Assembly (NCBI RefSeq): GCF_963259705.1
Contig: NC_081841.1
Coordinates: 90,967,063-91,031,062, forward strand
Direction of reading: 5' to 3'
Length of the DNA: 64,000 nucleotides
Origin: Myotis daubentonii
Taxonomy: Eukaryota; Chordata; Mammalia; Chiroptera; Vespertilionidae
Below, piece after piece: positions 12,148-23,096 of this stretch; position 1 is the first letter of the stretch; every line of letters starts with the position of its first letter. The position numbers and the translations under genes are program-made. The notes under the pieces were generated by a model. The model was not told the DNA's origin, made no database searches, and was given only the letters and a program-made list of their open reading frames with translations.

Positions 12148-12572
12148 GCCCTGACCGGTTTGGTTCAGTGGATAGAGTGTCGGCCTGCGGACTGAAGGGT
12201 CCCAGGTTCGATTCCGGGCAAGGGCTTGTACCAGGGGTGGGCAAACTTTTTGACTCGAGGGCCACAATGGGTTCTTAAACTGGACCGGAGGGCAGGAACA
12301 AAAGCATGGATGGAGTGTTTGTGTGAACTAATATAAATTCAAAGTAACCATCATTACATAAAAGGGTATGGTCTTTTTTTTCAATAGTTTTATTCATTTC
12401 AAAGGGGCCGGCCCGTGGGCCGTAGTTTGCCCACAGCTGGCTTGTACCTTGGTTGCAGGCATATCCCCAGTAGGGGGTGTGCAGGGAGCAGCTGATAGAT
12501 GTTTCTCTCTCGTGGATGTTTCTAACTCTCTATCCCTCTCCCTTCCTCTCTGTAAAAAAATCAATAGAACAT
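12148..12572 (+). mobile_element. VES SINE split by a hAT element
   Basis: Head at 12148-12231 (GCCCTGACCGGTTTGGTTCA), body and tail at 12440-12572. Removing 12232-12439 and one copy of the 8-bp duplication restores a continuous SINE. Confidence 0.92.
12232..12439 (+). mobile_element. nonautonomous hAT element (copy 2) nested in a SINE
   Basis: CAGGGGTGGGCAAACTTTTT start and GTTTGCCCACAGCTG end. Perfect 8-bp duplication GCTTGTAC (12224-12231, 12440-12447) that belongs to the surrounding SINE. Confidence 0.93.
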
Positions 12573-13165
12573 GTTGGGTTTTTTTTAACTCCTTTTAAGC
12601 CGAAAGGAGACTGATATAGTAGGCCAGGCAACAAATGATGGAATTGAACAGTGGTTTCAGAAAGATGATGAGTCTGATTCAGGATATATTTTGAAAGTGG
12701 AGCTTATAGGATTTGCTACTGGATTGAAAACGGAAATCTAACTGGATGAATAGCAATTCTTGTATTTGTATAGTTACTTACAGATCTCAAGGTACTCTTA
12801 CATACATTATTTCATTTCATAATAACAAGAGACTGAGGAAGGTCATACTGAATCAATATCCAAATTCCTCCTCTTGCCAAAAGTGATTTCAATGGGGTTT
12901 TAGACTATCAACTGCATTGTCCACATCACAAGATTCCTGCAGGTATCAAATGGTTAAAGAATTTTGCAAAGGTAAATATGACCATTTTGAGATAGATAGC
13001 ATCATATTACAGTTGTCCAATGAAGGATAATATGTTCCTATCATTCAGGACAGTAGAGTTACCCTACCACCACCACCATTAAATTCCACAAAGAAATTTG
13101 TGTTGTGGTTGTGAGAGAAGAAGCAAACTTTTTAAAAATTCTGATATTTAAAAATAGACATTTTC

Positions 13166-13382
13166 GCCGAAACCGGTTTGGCTCAGTGGATAGAGCGTCG
13201 GCCTGCAGATTGAAAGGTCCCAGGTTCGATTCCGGTCAAGGGCAATGTACCTGGGTTGCGGGCACATCCCCAGTAGAAGATGTGCAGGAGGCAGCTGATC
13301 GATGTTTCTCTCTCATCGATGTTTCTAGCTCTCTATCTCTCTCCCTTCCTCTCTGTAAAAAATCAATAAAATATATTTTTAA
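13166..13382 (+). mobile_element. VES SINE with 15-bp target duplication
   Basis: Full-length, near consensus (GCCGAAACCGGTTTGGCTCA). The flanks AAAATAGACATTTTC (13151-13165 and 13383-13397) are identical. Confidence 0.93.
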
Positions 13383-14356
13383 AAAATAGACATTTTCATT
13401 GATTATGGAAAAACCTACATCATATAAGCATGGGCACTAAAAAACACACATAGCATAATCTTTTAATCCTTCCCATGGACTGGAGAAAACAGTTCTTTTA
13501 AGCTACAAATGGCATAAAGAAACACCTGAGTTTTATAAGATAAAACCCAAATCACAGCACCTTTCATTAAAGAGATGATACCAACAAAATACTGTAAAAT
13601 TTAAATTATGAGTTATCGCTGTCTTGGTTTAAATAGTGAAATGTAAATGCCTAGTGTAAACAACATTATTGTGTGCCAAATGAATTGAATTATGAAAACG
13701 AACTTATTACCTTAAGTCATTATCACTTTAAACAAGGTTAGACAGAATTTATTTTTCCATCAAGACTTTCATGTTACTGCACAGTATCTTAAGAATCAAG
13801 CAAAAGTGGAAAAATATGTTAAGCCTTTAATTCGTTATGTATTTTGGAGAATTATCTTGAATGTCAAATTATATTATGTACTTAATCAATAACCTGAGTA
13901 GTAAATAATAATTCGAGAATATTTGGTGTACAGCTCTATCCTCCCTCCACCCCTCATTTTCAACTGAGCCCTCAATAAACATGACCACTGCAGCCGTGAC
14001 TGCATTATAACTAAAACCACACTGTAAGGCCCTCGGAATGCATACAGCAATAAACTTCCTTGGACAAAGTCCAAGACAAATCTGTAATACAGTACAACGA
14101 ATTTCTCACTATGAAGGCCCACATTATTATAATTTCTATCTCATAAAATGTCCTGTTTCTCTAAATTAAGCACCTTTTAGATCAGAGACACCCATACATA
14201 TTTAACTGAAACTGCACGAAGCACTACCCAACCCATCATCCTTCAACAGGTCTTTCTTTCACATAGTAGTTTTCTCCCCCAAATTTTAAAACACACACAT
14301 TCACCTAGTTTTATCAAGCAAAGTGATGCTGCAATTTAATCCCTTTAACTTACATA

Positions 14357-14467
14357 CAGGGTGGGGCATAAGTAGGTATTCCTATGGAAAACACAGCGGT
14401 TAATAAAAATCATACAAGAATAAAGTGCTTCACGTACTCACAATGGTAAACCTACTTTTGCCCCACC
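14357..14467 (+). mobile_element. mariner-type MITE, short copy
   Basis: CAGGGTGGGGCATAAGTAGG start and CCTACTTTTGCCCCACC end (last 3 bases lost), flanked by TA. About 110 bp, no coding. A longer relative is at 43211-43581. Confidence 0.82.
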
Positions 14468-14799
14468 TAATATTAAACAAGACAGAGATTCAACTTACTT
14501 CCTTTATTAAAACGCACCAAAAAATGCAAGGTTTTTAGTGAGTTCAAGTAATATTTCACCTTTGAGGACCTATGTAAAGAATTTACAAAACCACGATTCC
14601 GAATGTTTTCAGGGTTCAATATGTGCTTGTCCAAGTATAGTATTAACAAAGAGCAGAAGAACGATCTAATAATTAAAAGCGTACACAATCGAGAGGCAAG
14701 AGATTTCAAAAGGTCCCCAGACCTGAGCCCCCCAGTTCCCTACTGAACTATTTCCTCTGAACAAAAACAGGTCTGAGTTTGCAAACCAGAGTAAAATCA

Positions 14800-15900
14800 C
14801 TTCGCGGAGACAACGAGCGGAAGCGGATTTAAGGAAGAGATCGGGGAAGCTGGGGCAGCCGGGCGCGGAGCCCCCAAGTCCCCGGACCCAGGATGGATGC
14901 CGGGTGCGAGCATGTGCCGACGGCGGCAGGACGCGCGGCCCTCCCGGGTGCAGGGCCCGGCCCGGCCTCACCCTCCCGCTTCATTCATTCTGAACCTGCG
15001 GCGGCGGCGCCCGTGAGCTCCCGCCCCGGCTGAGAAGGGGGATCCGGGATCGAGGAGCCGTGTCGGGCCACCACCCCCGCCCAGAGGCCGGGCCCCGCCG
15101 CGATTCCCGCGCGCCCGCGGCCTCCGCCTGGGGGTGGTCTGAAAGACCGCGGAGGCCCGCGCCCAAGACCAGAACCCCACCACCCCACCCTCCGCCCGGG
15201 CGCAGGCCAGGCCTTCCCGGCTCTCAGGGGGCCGCCTGGAAGCCCCGGGTGTTCGCCGCGGGGCTGCCCCGCCGCGGCCGGAAGTCTCCCCGCGCCCCCT
15301 CCCCAGCGCAGACTTCGCTCGCCGCCTGGCCAGACCCTCTCCGCCTGCCTGCGGCCTCCCAGCGCGGGCCGGCGGAAGCGAGCAACCGCGCTGCCAACGG
15401 GGCAAGAGCAGAGCAGGGAGCCGGAGGCCGGTCTGGGCGGTTACCTTGATAATCCTGCGGGGCAGCCCGGCCATCTTGTCAGATCCCAAGTTCGGCCTCC
15501 GGTCTAGTCTCCGGCTCCGCTCGCCTCACGCACGAGTGGAAGTCCCAGGCTCCACTTCCGGGGGGACGTTGCCGCGCCCGCCGCCGCCGCCGCCGAGGCC
15601 CCTCGGGAAATGTAGTCCCTGCTCGAACGCGGATGTGGGTGGGGTTCCCTCAGACCTGGGCCCTCCCCCGCGCTCCCCGCCCCAGCCCCGGCCCTGAGGT
15701 GGCGGAAGTGACGCAACGCGACGGGGCAGGGATTTGGGGCGGGGGGGCGCGCTGGGCGGCGGGAGCTTCGACGCTCCAGACTGAGCCTTCCGTGCGATGG
15801 TGGGAGCGGGCGGCGCGCTCCGCAGGCCCCTGTCCGCGGCCACGCCGGGCCCGTGGCGACGTAACAGAGGCCCGGCCGCCGGCCGCCGACGCAGCCCATT
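14800..15900 (-). promoter_or_regulatory. UBE2N: UBE2N CpG-island promoter
   Basis: Very GC- and CpG-rich, unlike the AT-rich surroundings. No TATA box is evident. Upstream of the ATG on the minus-strand side are an ETS-type site (CCACTTCCGG, 15552-15561), an ACTACATTTCCC-type element in reverse (15605-15617, GGGAAATGTAGTC), and an ETS/ATF composite (GGAAGTGACGC, 15703-15713), all common in housekeeping promoters. The start site probably lies between about 15500 and 15720. A CGTTCGTTCGTTTGTC-like run near 15904 ends the island. Long open frames on both strands here are a GC-content artefact. Confidence 0.8.
15445..15474 (-). CDS. UBE2N: UBE2N coding exon 1 (ubiquitin-conjugating enzyme E2 N, Ubc13), first 10 codons
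   Basis: The minus strand reads ATG from 15474 and encodes MAGLPRRIIK, the N-terminus of UBE2N/Ubc13, then runs directly into a donor site GTAACC (15444-15439). Known biology: UBE2N pairs with UBE2V1 or UBE2V2 to build K63-linked ubiquitin chains in NF-kB signalling and DNA-damage tolerance, in cytosol and nucleus; the full protein is 152 residues. Only the start of helix 1 is encoded here, so the catalytic domain is outside the window. An in-frame TTG at 15489 extends the frame upstream but is not a start: the conserved protein begins at the ATG. Open frame continuing past the donor is GC-rich intron. The head-to-head partner is MRPL42. Recognition rests on ten residues plus donor, CpG island and synteny. 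Confidence 0.93.
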
Positions 15901-16922
15901 CATTCGTTCGTTCGTTTGTCCATTCAGTGTTCCTGCTCTGAGCGCGGCCGGGCCTGGCGCTGCAGGGAACGACCTCGGGCTGCTAGTTGAAACGCAGGCT
16001 TCTTTCTCATAGACGGGGAGGACCAAAATGTGGTCGCAAATCTTCTAACGGCTCGCAAGTTACCCAGGAAAACCCTAGCCACAGAGTTTTGATATCTAAA
16101 GTTCGCAAAAATCAGGCTTCTTAGACACACCCTTTAGCCTGGGGAAGGCTGAAACAGAAGGGTTTGGAGCAAGGAGGAAGAATGGCTTCTGAACCTCTGG
16201 ACCTAGTGGTTGAGACGCAGAGTTACTAGCTGGAGGAAAGACCAAGGAGAGGACTAGAGAGCCCAGAGTAATCGCTTAGCCGTAGGGATTACCCATAGTG
16301 TGCAGGGGCCCCAAAGGAGGACTAGAGTGACGGTGCCCCAAAATTGGGGTGGTTGGGTAAGCATGTCGTGACATCCTGATGCTTGAATGCTATGTAATGG
16401 GCTTTTTGCAGATATTTTACTTCATCTTCACAGCAGTCTTAAGAAGGTCTGTAGTCCCCACCTCACAAATTAGGCCGAGATGTTAACAAACGTTTCCCAA
16501 AATTTTGCAGGAGAAAGTGGAGCTGTTTTGTCCCCTGGGGAAGCCTGCCAAAACTTGGACCCCGTAACTGCTTACCAACAGCGTTTCCTAGCATAGTCGT
16601 ACAGATAGAGATAGTGAATGAAGGTGTGCCAGGTACTAGGTTAGAAGATAAGAATACAAAGACTCTGACCCTGCCTTCCAGGAACTTAAAGTCCAGTGGA
16701 GAAGAAACACCAGTGAAAAATTAATCACAACCCAATGTGTTAAGGGCTATAATCGAGGTTCTTCCAAGGTGCTTTTTGAGCACAGAGAGGTATTAATTAC
16801 TTACCGGAAGTCAGAGAAGGCTTCCCAAAGGAGAAGTGGGAGTCCTAAAAGATGAGGTAAGATTGTAACTGATCTGGTAGGGAAGAGCAAGCCAGTCATA
16901 GAAAATAGCCTGTGACGTGGCA
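15901..16922. other. intergenic, UBE2N side, with MIR/L2 remnants
   Basis: Non-coding. About 16384-16500 resembles a MIR (CTTCATCTTCACAGCAGTCT) and about 16615-16860 an L2/MIR remnant (GTGCCAGGTACTAGG then CTGCCTTCCAGGAACTT). Nothing else is recognised. Confidence 0.4.
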
Positions 16923-17067
16923 TCTATAATAATAAAAGCATAATATGCTAATTAGACTGGACATCCTTCCGGATGACCTTCTGGAAGAAGCGGTGGCAAC
17001 GGGGACTGAGGCAGAGGCAGCCGTTGCGGCAAGTCCCTTGCACGAAATTTGTGCATCGGACCTCTAG
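16923..17067 (+). mobile_element. short complete HeliBat-type Helitron
   Basis: Both ends are present in 145 bp: TCTATAATAATAAAAGCATA at the left and GCACGAAATTTGTGCATCGG then ACCTCTAG at the right, with host A before and T after. One of the shortest complete copies in the window. Confidence 0.9.
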
Positions 17068-17149
17068 TTAAGCTATAAAGGGGGGAAAAAAGTGCAGTAA
17101 AGAAATGAGGGATATAAATGCAAGAAATCTATAAGAATAATAAAAGAAA

Positions 17150-17340
17150 ACATTTTGTGCTGGGCACAATGCTAAATGATTACATGAATTATCTCAATTA
17201 TATAGTCTATAAGATAGGCTTTCATATTACCAGTGCTTTTTAGATGAGAAACCAAACCTCAGAGGTAATAATGAGCACTTCAAATAACCAGAAGTCTGAA
17301 CTCTGTGATTCTGTGATTAGAGGAATCTGGGAAAGTAAAG
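17150..17340 (+). mobile_element. MIR remnant
   Basis: TGTGCTGGGCACAATGCTAA, then an ATTATCTCAATT and TTTAGATGAGAAACC pattern typical of MIR. The following 17341-17824 holds a C-rich run (about 17491-17503) and no other recognised feature. Confidence 0.55.
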
Positions 17341-17829
17341 TAAATTGGACAAGAATACTTTTGAAACCAGACAACAATTGGGTACGGGCTGCCTGTCACT
17401 ACTTGAGCCAATTAAGCAGATGGGTGAATCATGTATGAGTATTTATTCCAATAATGCTGACATTGTGGGAAAATCTGCTCTGCACGCCCTCCCCCCCCCC
17501 CCGCCCCGCCCGAAGCCAGCTGCTTATATTGGGTAGAAAGACAAAGATTTGTTAATGTAAGAAACATTCAAACCTGTGAAGAATTTTTGTGAGTTTGAGC
17601 CAAACTGTCGATAATTGCCAGGAAGCAGGATCTCAACGGATTGAGATAATGCTCTGGAGAATGGCAGTTTTGTACTTTGTTTTATACATTACAATCCCAA
17701 GAGGAGACATAAATGGGTTATATGATATCCATTGGTGATAGACTAGGGAGGTGGGAGAAAGCAAAGCAGGAAAACCTCTGGGATTAGATAAAAAGTAAAA
17801 TGATAGACATATTTCTTTTACTTAAGTGG

Positions 17830-18363
17830 TGTAGAAAGTAGGCCTCTGTGATCCATCTTCAGCACAGTCAACTTTTAATGGAAACGGTTACTGAATTTCC
17901 CCAAGGCAAACAGACCGTAGGGAGGAGGGAAGAGGATATAAGAACAGAGGCTATAAAAACAAAGAACTGTGTAAGTGAGCCAGCAGCATGGTGGAAGACT
18001 CCCCCCCCCCCCCCCCCCCCCCCGCCCCCGCAAGGCACCCGCCTCAACTAGACAGGGGGAGGTGGAAACTAGAAAAGGCCTCAGCCCATTTTTTTAAAAA
18101 TAACCCAATAAGAGACAAAAACTTATGAGGAAACTGTTGAGGCAATTTATGAGGAAACTGTTAACCCCCTAGTACTCAGCCAATGAGGAAACGGAGGAGG
18201 GACTCTCGCACCTTAGGGATTAAATTGCCTATGATCCGCTACTCCATGTGTGCCTGTACAACCTGACAAACACCACCTCTTGAGGACGTATTAAAGGTTT
18301 CGTTTTCCCCATACTTCTGTCCCGAGTCCATTATTTTAATTCAGACAGCTGAGATCTCTCACA
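17830..18363 (+). mobile_element. solo LTR of an endogenous retrovirus (copy 1)
   Basis: Starts TGTAGAAAG and ends TCTCACA, with a perfect 5-bp duplication AGTGG (17825-17829, 18364-18368). Near the right end are ATTAAAGGTTTCGTTTTC (polyadenylation region) and a GAGTCCATTATTT motif. It is homologous to 34318-34784. A 23-C run (18001-18023) is inserted relative to that copy. No viral genes are present. Confidence 0.87.
18001..18030 (+). repeat. poly-C tract
   Basis: 23 consecutive C then GCCCCCG, inside the solo LTR. The length is likely to be unstable or mis-sequenced. Confidence 0.9.
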
Positions 18364-18368
18364 AGTGG

Positions 18369-19498
18369 TGCAGGATAGTTAACAGCCAACAATAACTATG
18401 AGGAGATTTGTGGTCTCTGGTGCCTGTGTTTTGAGGGGTCTGAAAAAAGGGAAAGTACTTTGACATTCCAATGATGTTATTATAGATGCAAAAATACAAT
18501 AGACAGGCTCAGTTAAGATAAAGATTGAACTTTGTCAGGGAATATACCAGCGATATGCTGCTTTTTAGTTTAAAAAGTTTTAATTTCAGACCATCCTTTG
18601 TGGTTACTTTAAGTCTCTGAGTTTGCAAGGCTGCCACACAGCCCTTCCCTGAGCTAGTCAGGTTAGCATGTGGCCCCTTTTCATCTACAGATGACATGGG
18701 CAAGTAGGCAAAAGGAATAAGAATGGGTATAATGGTTACAGGTTACAGGCAATGTGGGCATCTCCATGACTCCAGTGTTTAGAGTCTAAACTTTAGACGA
18801 TAAGGTGGTTAATCTTCCCATGATAATAGGCAGTTCTCAAATAAGGAGAATGGACTGGATTCCTTAACTCCCTTGTCCAGGGGCATACAACTCAGCCAGG
18901 CTATTATGTGCTTTCTCTATTTAGAATAGAACAATCATGGTTAACAGAGCATGATTAATATTTCTTATAATGATTGCTAGTCCCCACTATTCTAAATTTG
19001 CCCCTAACACTATCAGAATATTTAGAGAGAGCCCAGAATTCATCCATATAGGAAGAAAGGTAGAGTGACTATTAGGTTAGAAGTATATTATTGCCTAACA
19101 AACCAGCTCACTTGGTGCTTAAAATAACAGCAAGCATTTATTTAGCTCTTGAATCTTCAAATTTGGGCAGGACTTGGCAGGAAGGCACATCTCAATGCTA
19201 CATTAGTCTTGGCAGCATAACTGGGGATAGATCCATTTCCACTACGGTTCACATAGCTGGCAAGTTGGTTCTGGCTGTTAATTCCTCTCCAAGTAGGTCT
19301 CTCCCTGAGGCAGGTTGGGCTTCCTCACTGCATGGTGGCTAGATTCCAAGAGTGATTGTTCTAGCTAGCAAAACTAGAATCAGAAGCTGAATCCTCTTTT
19401 TGGCTTAGCCTTGGAAGTCACATAGCATCATTCCTACCACAATCTACTGGTTAACTAAGTTACAAAAGGCCACCCAATTCAAAGGTAGGGGGCATAGC
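18369..19498. other. intergenic, no recognised feature
   Basis: About 1.1 kb without a repeat or coding signal that I recognise on either strand. Confidence 0.4.
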
Positions 19499-19612
19499 TC
19501 TAGCCAACTTGGCTCAGTGAATAGAGCCTCGGGCCGAGGACTGAAGGGTCTCAGGTTCAATTCCGGTCAAGGGCACATACCTCAGGGCACGTACAGGAGG
19601 CAATCATTCAAT

Positions 19613-19660
<48 letters not shown>

Positions 19661-19758
19661 CTCTCTCCCTCCTTTCCACTCTCTCTAAAAAAATCAATGG
19701 AAAAATATCCTCAGGAAAGGATTAACAAAAAAAATCAATGAAAAACTTTAAAAAAAAA
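19499..19758 (+). mobile_element. VES-related SINE with (TC)n expansion
   Basis: Head CTCTAGCCAACTTGGCTCAG, B box GGTTCAATTCC, a TC run expanded at about 19616-19656, then AAAATCAATGGAAAAATATC and an A-rich tail. Confidence 0.85.
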
Positions 19759-19875
19759 AAACAACATGATAGGGGGCATAGACTCTACCTCTTGAAAGTA
19801 AAGTGGCAAGACCACATGTATACCGCACAGACACACACACGTACCCATGGTTAAATACATGTACCAAGGGACTCA

Positions 19876-20076
19876 TCCTATATAATAAAAGGCTAACATG
19901 CAAATTATCCCCTCGGGAGTTCAACAGACCAGTTCAACCACTCACTATAACGTGTGCTGACCACCAGGGGGCAGCGCGGCATGAAGGAAGGCCCCGGCCA
20001 GCAGCTGGGGGTAAGGAAGGCCCTGATCAGCCCTGATCGCTGGCCAGGCCTAGGGACCCTACCTGCATGCCTCTAG
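19876..20076 (+). mobile_element. HeliBat-type Helitron with CTCF-like core
   Basis: TCCTATATAATAAAAGGCTA start and GCATGCCTCTAG end. Host base T at 20077 is followed by a TA/GA microsatellite. Contains CCACCAGGGGGCAG 86 bp from its 5' end. Confidence 0.9.
19961..19974 (+). promoter_or_regulatory. CTCF-core-like motif inside a Helitron
   Basis: CCACCAGGGGGCAG, all 14 positions fit CCASYAGRKGGCRS. Confidence 0.5.
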
Positions 20077-20085
20077 TTTATATAT

Positions 20086-20163
<78 letters not shown>
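20077..20163 (+). repeat. (TA)n(GA)n microsatellite
   Basis: Long TA run followed by a long GA run. Confidence 0.95.
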
Positions 20164-20167
<4 letters not shown>

Positions 20168-20345
20168 TAATCCCAGCCAGTGTCCAGTCTCCCAGGCTCT
20201 CAGTAAGCTTGGCCCAGTTCTCTGCGCTGTACCCGGCACCCATGTCCCTGCCAGAAAAGCAGCTGCCATTCTCCCTGACCACCACTGCCTCTGTTTCCGT
20301 TAGTGCTGAGACCTGGGTATGTATATTTAAACATCATGGGTAATT

Positions 20346-20499
20346 TTTTTAATTGAATTTATTGAAGTGACACTGTATAGCCAAATTATACAGATTTCAT
20401 GTGCACAATTCTACAGCACATCATCTGTGCACTGTATTGTGTTTTCACCCCACCCCATCCCTCACAATCACCACACTGTTGTTCGTGTGCGTAAATATA
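20346..20499 (-). mobile_element. L1 3'-end fragment, antisense
   Basis: TTAATTGAATTTATTGAAGT then CAGATTTCATGTGCACAATT, the reversed L1 3' UTR pattern also seen at 58572. It is bounded by copies of ATGGGTAATTTT. Confidence 0.7.
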
Positions 20500-20512
20500 A
20501 TGGGTAATTTTA

Positions 20513-20729
20513 TTTATTTATTTAATATTTTTTGATATTTTTACAGAGAGAAAGAGAGAGGGATAGTCAGAAACATCAATGAGAGAGAAACATCGATCAG
20601 CTGCCTCCTGCACACCCCCCACTGGGGGTGTGCCTGCAACCAAGGTACGTGCCCTTGACTGGAATAGAACCTGGGACCCTTTGGTCTGCAGGCCAGTGCT
20701 CTATCTACTGAGCCAAACCCGTTAGGACC
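20513..20729 (-). mobile_element. VES SINE, antisense
   Basis: Complete reverse-oriented SINE whose head reads AGCCAAACCCGTTAGG at the right. Duplication ATGGGTAATTTTA (20500-20512) recurs at about 20733-20745. Confidence 0.9.
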
Positions 20730-20882
20730 ATCATGGGTAATTTTAATGGATCCTAATATTTTAGTGAAAATTTTTGAATAAACAAGAACAAACTATATAA
20801 ACAAAAAATAGTCACCCCCCTTCTTTTGGCTATTCTCTATTAGAATGGTAAGTACATGCAGATTAAGAATGAGGGATTTGCT

Positions 20883-21128
20883 GCCCCAGCTGGTTTGGCT
20901 CAGTGGATAGAACATTGATCTGTGGACTAAAGGGTTCCAGGTTCAATTCTGGTCAAGGGCACATACCTTGGTTGCAGGCTTCTCCCGGACCTAGGCCTGG
21001 TCAGGGCTTGTGCAAGAGGCAAGCAATCAACGTGTTTCTCTTACATCAGTGTTTCTCTCTGTCTTTCCCTCTCTTCCACTCTCCATAAAAATCAATGGAA
21101 AAATATCCTCAGGTAAGGATTAAAAACA
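20883..21128 (+). mobile_element. VES-related SINE
   Basis: Head GCCCCAGCTGGTTTGGCTCA, with a hybrid body containing CCTAGGCCTGGTCAGGGC and an AAATCAATGGAAAAATATCC end. Confidence 0.88.
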
Positions 21129-21160
21129 ACTACAAAACAAACAAAAAGAATGAGGGGTTT

Positions 21161-21362
21161 GCGTGGCCAGTGTGTCACAGTGATTGAGCAATGAACCTGT
21201 CACGGTTCAATTCCCAGTCAGGGCACATGCCCGGGTTTCGGGCTCTATCCCCAGTTGGGAGTGTGCAGCAAGCAGCCCATGGATGATTCTCACTCATCAT
21301 TAATATTTCTATTTCTCTCTCTCCCTTCCTCTCTCTGAATTAATCAATTTTTTTTAAAAAAG
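21161..21362 (+). mobile_element. tRNA-derived SINE, older subfamily
   Basis: Head GCGTGGCCAGTGTGTCACAG, GGTTCAATTCCC box, TGCCCGGGTTTCGGGCTC body. It lies directly after the previous SINE. Confidence 0.85.
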
Positions 21363-21477
21363 TGAGGGGTTTGGAGCCCCTGCCCAGATTTCGAATTTTG
21401 CCTGTCCTTGGTTTTCTTTATCTATAAAATGTACTTTATTGTGATTTTTGTGAAGTTTCAATTACATGTGTATAGAA

Positions 21478-21691
21478 CAGCCGTGGGCAAACAATGGCCC
21501 ATGTGCCGGATCCGGCCCGTTTGAAATGAATAAAATTATTGAAAAAAAAGACCGTACCCTTTTATGTAATGATGTTTACTTTGAATTTATATTAGTTCAC
21601 ACAAACACTCTATCCATGCTTTTGTTCCAGCCCTCTGGTCCAGTTTAAGAACCCATTGTGGCCCTTGAGTCAAAAAGTTTGCCCACCCCTG
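21478..21691 (-). mobile_element. nonautonomous hAT element (copy 3)
   Basis: Same family as at 600 and 12232, reversed. Ends CAGCCGTGGGCAAAC and GTTTGCCCACCCCTG with a perfect 8-bp duplication GTATAGAA (21470-21477, 21692-21699). Confidence 0.93.
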
Positions 21692-21734
21692 GTATAGAAG
21701 ATGACATAGCAGTTAGCATGGCTATTATTTTGTA

Positions 21735-22054
21735 GGCCTGATCCCGGGGATCAGGCCTAAACTGGCAGTCAGACATCCCTCTCACAATCCTGGATTTCTG
21801 GCTCCTAACTGCTCATCTGCCTGCCTGCCTGATAGCACCTAACTGCCCCACTCCCACCCTCACTGGCCTGGTCGCCCCCAACTGCCTCCCCTGCCAGCCT
21901 GGTTGCCCCACACCTCCTGCTGTTCAGTCCTTTGGTCGTCCCTCACTAACCCCCCTGCCAGTCTGGTCTCCCATGCAGCCTGTTCTGTTCTGTCATTACT
22001 GTTACTGTGACGGCATCCCAGACAATTTCCATATTCCTCTATTATTAGTATAGA
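21735..22054 (-). mobile_element. Helitron-like element, one end missing
   Basis: The right end, read on the minus strand, gives TCTATACTAATAATAGAGGA, a HeliBat-type 5' end. The interior has the GGCCTGATCCC, ACATCCCTC and tandem CTGCCTGCCTG blocks of other Helitrons. The CTAG end is not visible on the left. Confidence 0.65.
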
Positions 22055-22847
22055 TATTGATAGAACTAGGATAATTTCCTTAAAAAAACAGATTTTTAAA
22101 ACTTGACAGTATAACCTAGTTTGGCAGATTGTTTGATGGCAGAGATTGTTAGGGTATAAACACTGTATGTGTTCATGTCTCTTCTAGGTGTTTTTCCCAC
22201 TCTTCCTCCTTGAGAACAGCTCATATTATACTCATCAGTAAAATAAAGTCTGAACTTCTGATTCATTAAAGTTTTGTAAAACAGGATACATTCCAGGACA
22301 GGTTGCCACAGGGCCAACATGAGGTTTATTCTCACATTGGAAAGCTGCTTTAGAGTTCTACTTACTATATCCATAAAATATGGTTTATAATAAGGATATC
22401 CACAAAACTAATTGAATGGATTTTTTCAGAGCAGAGGACAGCTGGAGACCAGAGGTAAAAGGAAGCATTTTCACTCTTTACTCCTATACCCTTTTTAGTT
22501 TGAGCCATGTGGATACCTACTCAAACCATTAAAATAAGAATCCAATTCACTAATGTCAACAGTCTAAGAGGTATTCAAAGCTCTTTCAACACTGATCAAA
22601 AAGTATTATACCCTTAAAACTTATAAAAATGATGCTAGCCCATGGCATTTGAGTAAATTATAGTGATCGGAGAGCTTCACTGAGCTCAACAGTGCTAAGC
22701 AGAACTCTTAGCTAATTAATCATCTTCAGCTCTTTGTCAGGCCTCACTCTCATCCATGGTTTTTTTCCACATTCCTTCCCAGACTCAAATTACAGGTGCC
22801 TTTTAATTATAATATGGGAAAAGAGAAAGCAAGAATACTGTGTCGGA
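22055..22847. other. intergenic, no recognised feature
   Basis: AT-rich. No repeat or coding signal recognised. Confidence 0.4.
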
Positions 22848-23096
22848 GCCCTGACCAGTGTGGCTCAGTTGCTTGAGCATTGTCCCATGTACCTAGAGGT
22901 CGCCAGTTCCATTCCATCAGGGCACATGCCTGGGTTTCGGGCTCTATCCCCAGAAGGGGCATGTAGGAGGCAACCAATAGATGTGTCTACCTCATACCCA
23001 TGTTCTCTCTCTCCCTCCCTGCTTCCTTCCCTCTAACGCTCAAAAAAAATCAATGATTAACAAAAATAAAAACATATTTAAAAAAAAAAAAAAAAA
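22848..23096 (+). mobile_element. tRNA-derived SINE, older subfamily
   Basis: Head GCCCTGACCAGTGTGGCTCA, GGGTTTCGGGCTCTATCCCC body and long A tail (about 23079-23097). Confidence 0.88.

Larger units (their letters stand above)
1..15444 (-). other. UBE2N: UBE2N intron 1 (partial)
   Basis: The stretch downstream (minus strand) of the UBE2N exon 1 donor. I searched it by eye for the conserved E2 exons on the minus strand (the region around the catalytic cysteine and the KVRFMTKIYHPN-type motif) and saw none, so it is read as part of a long first intron. It holds L1 3' ends, about ten SINEs, one Helitron and several MITEs listed separately. The parts without a recognised repeat (about 830-1800, 3245-4100, 4970-5735, 5985-6620, 7440-8610, 8850-9340, 10340-10620, 10860-11390, 12580-13150, 13400-14350, 14470-14800) are AT-rich; I see no coding signal in them. 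Confidence 0.75.

Noticed and set aside
13886..14122. A 78-codon minus-strand frame in the UBE2N intron
   Set aside because: No splice sites or family resemblance; composition is ordinary intron.
14968..15489. 173-codon minus-strand open frame through UBE2N exon 1
   Set aside because: Only the 10 codons from 15474 to 15445 match UBE2N; the rest follows a GT donor and is open because of high GC content.
15504..16026. Overlapping long frames on both strands upstream of UBE2N
   Set aside because: CpG-island composition; Pro/Arg/Gly-rich in every frame, no domain.
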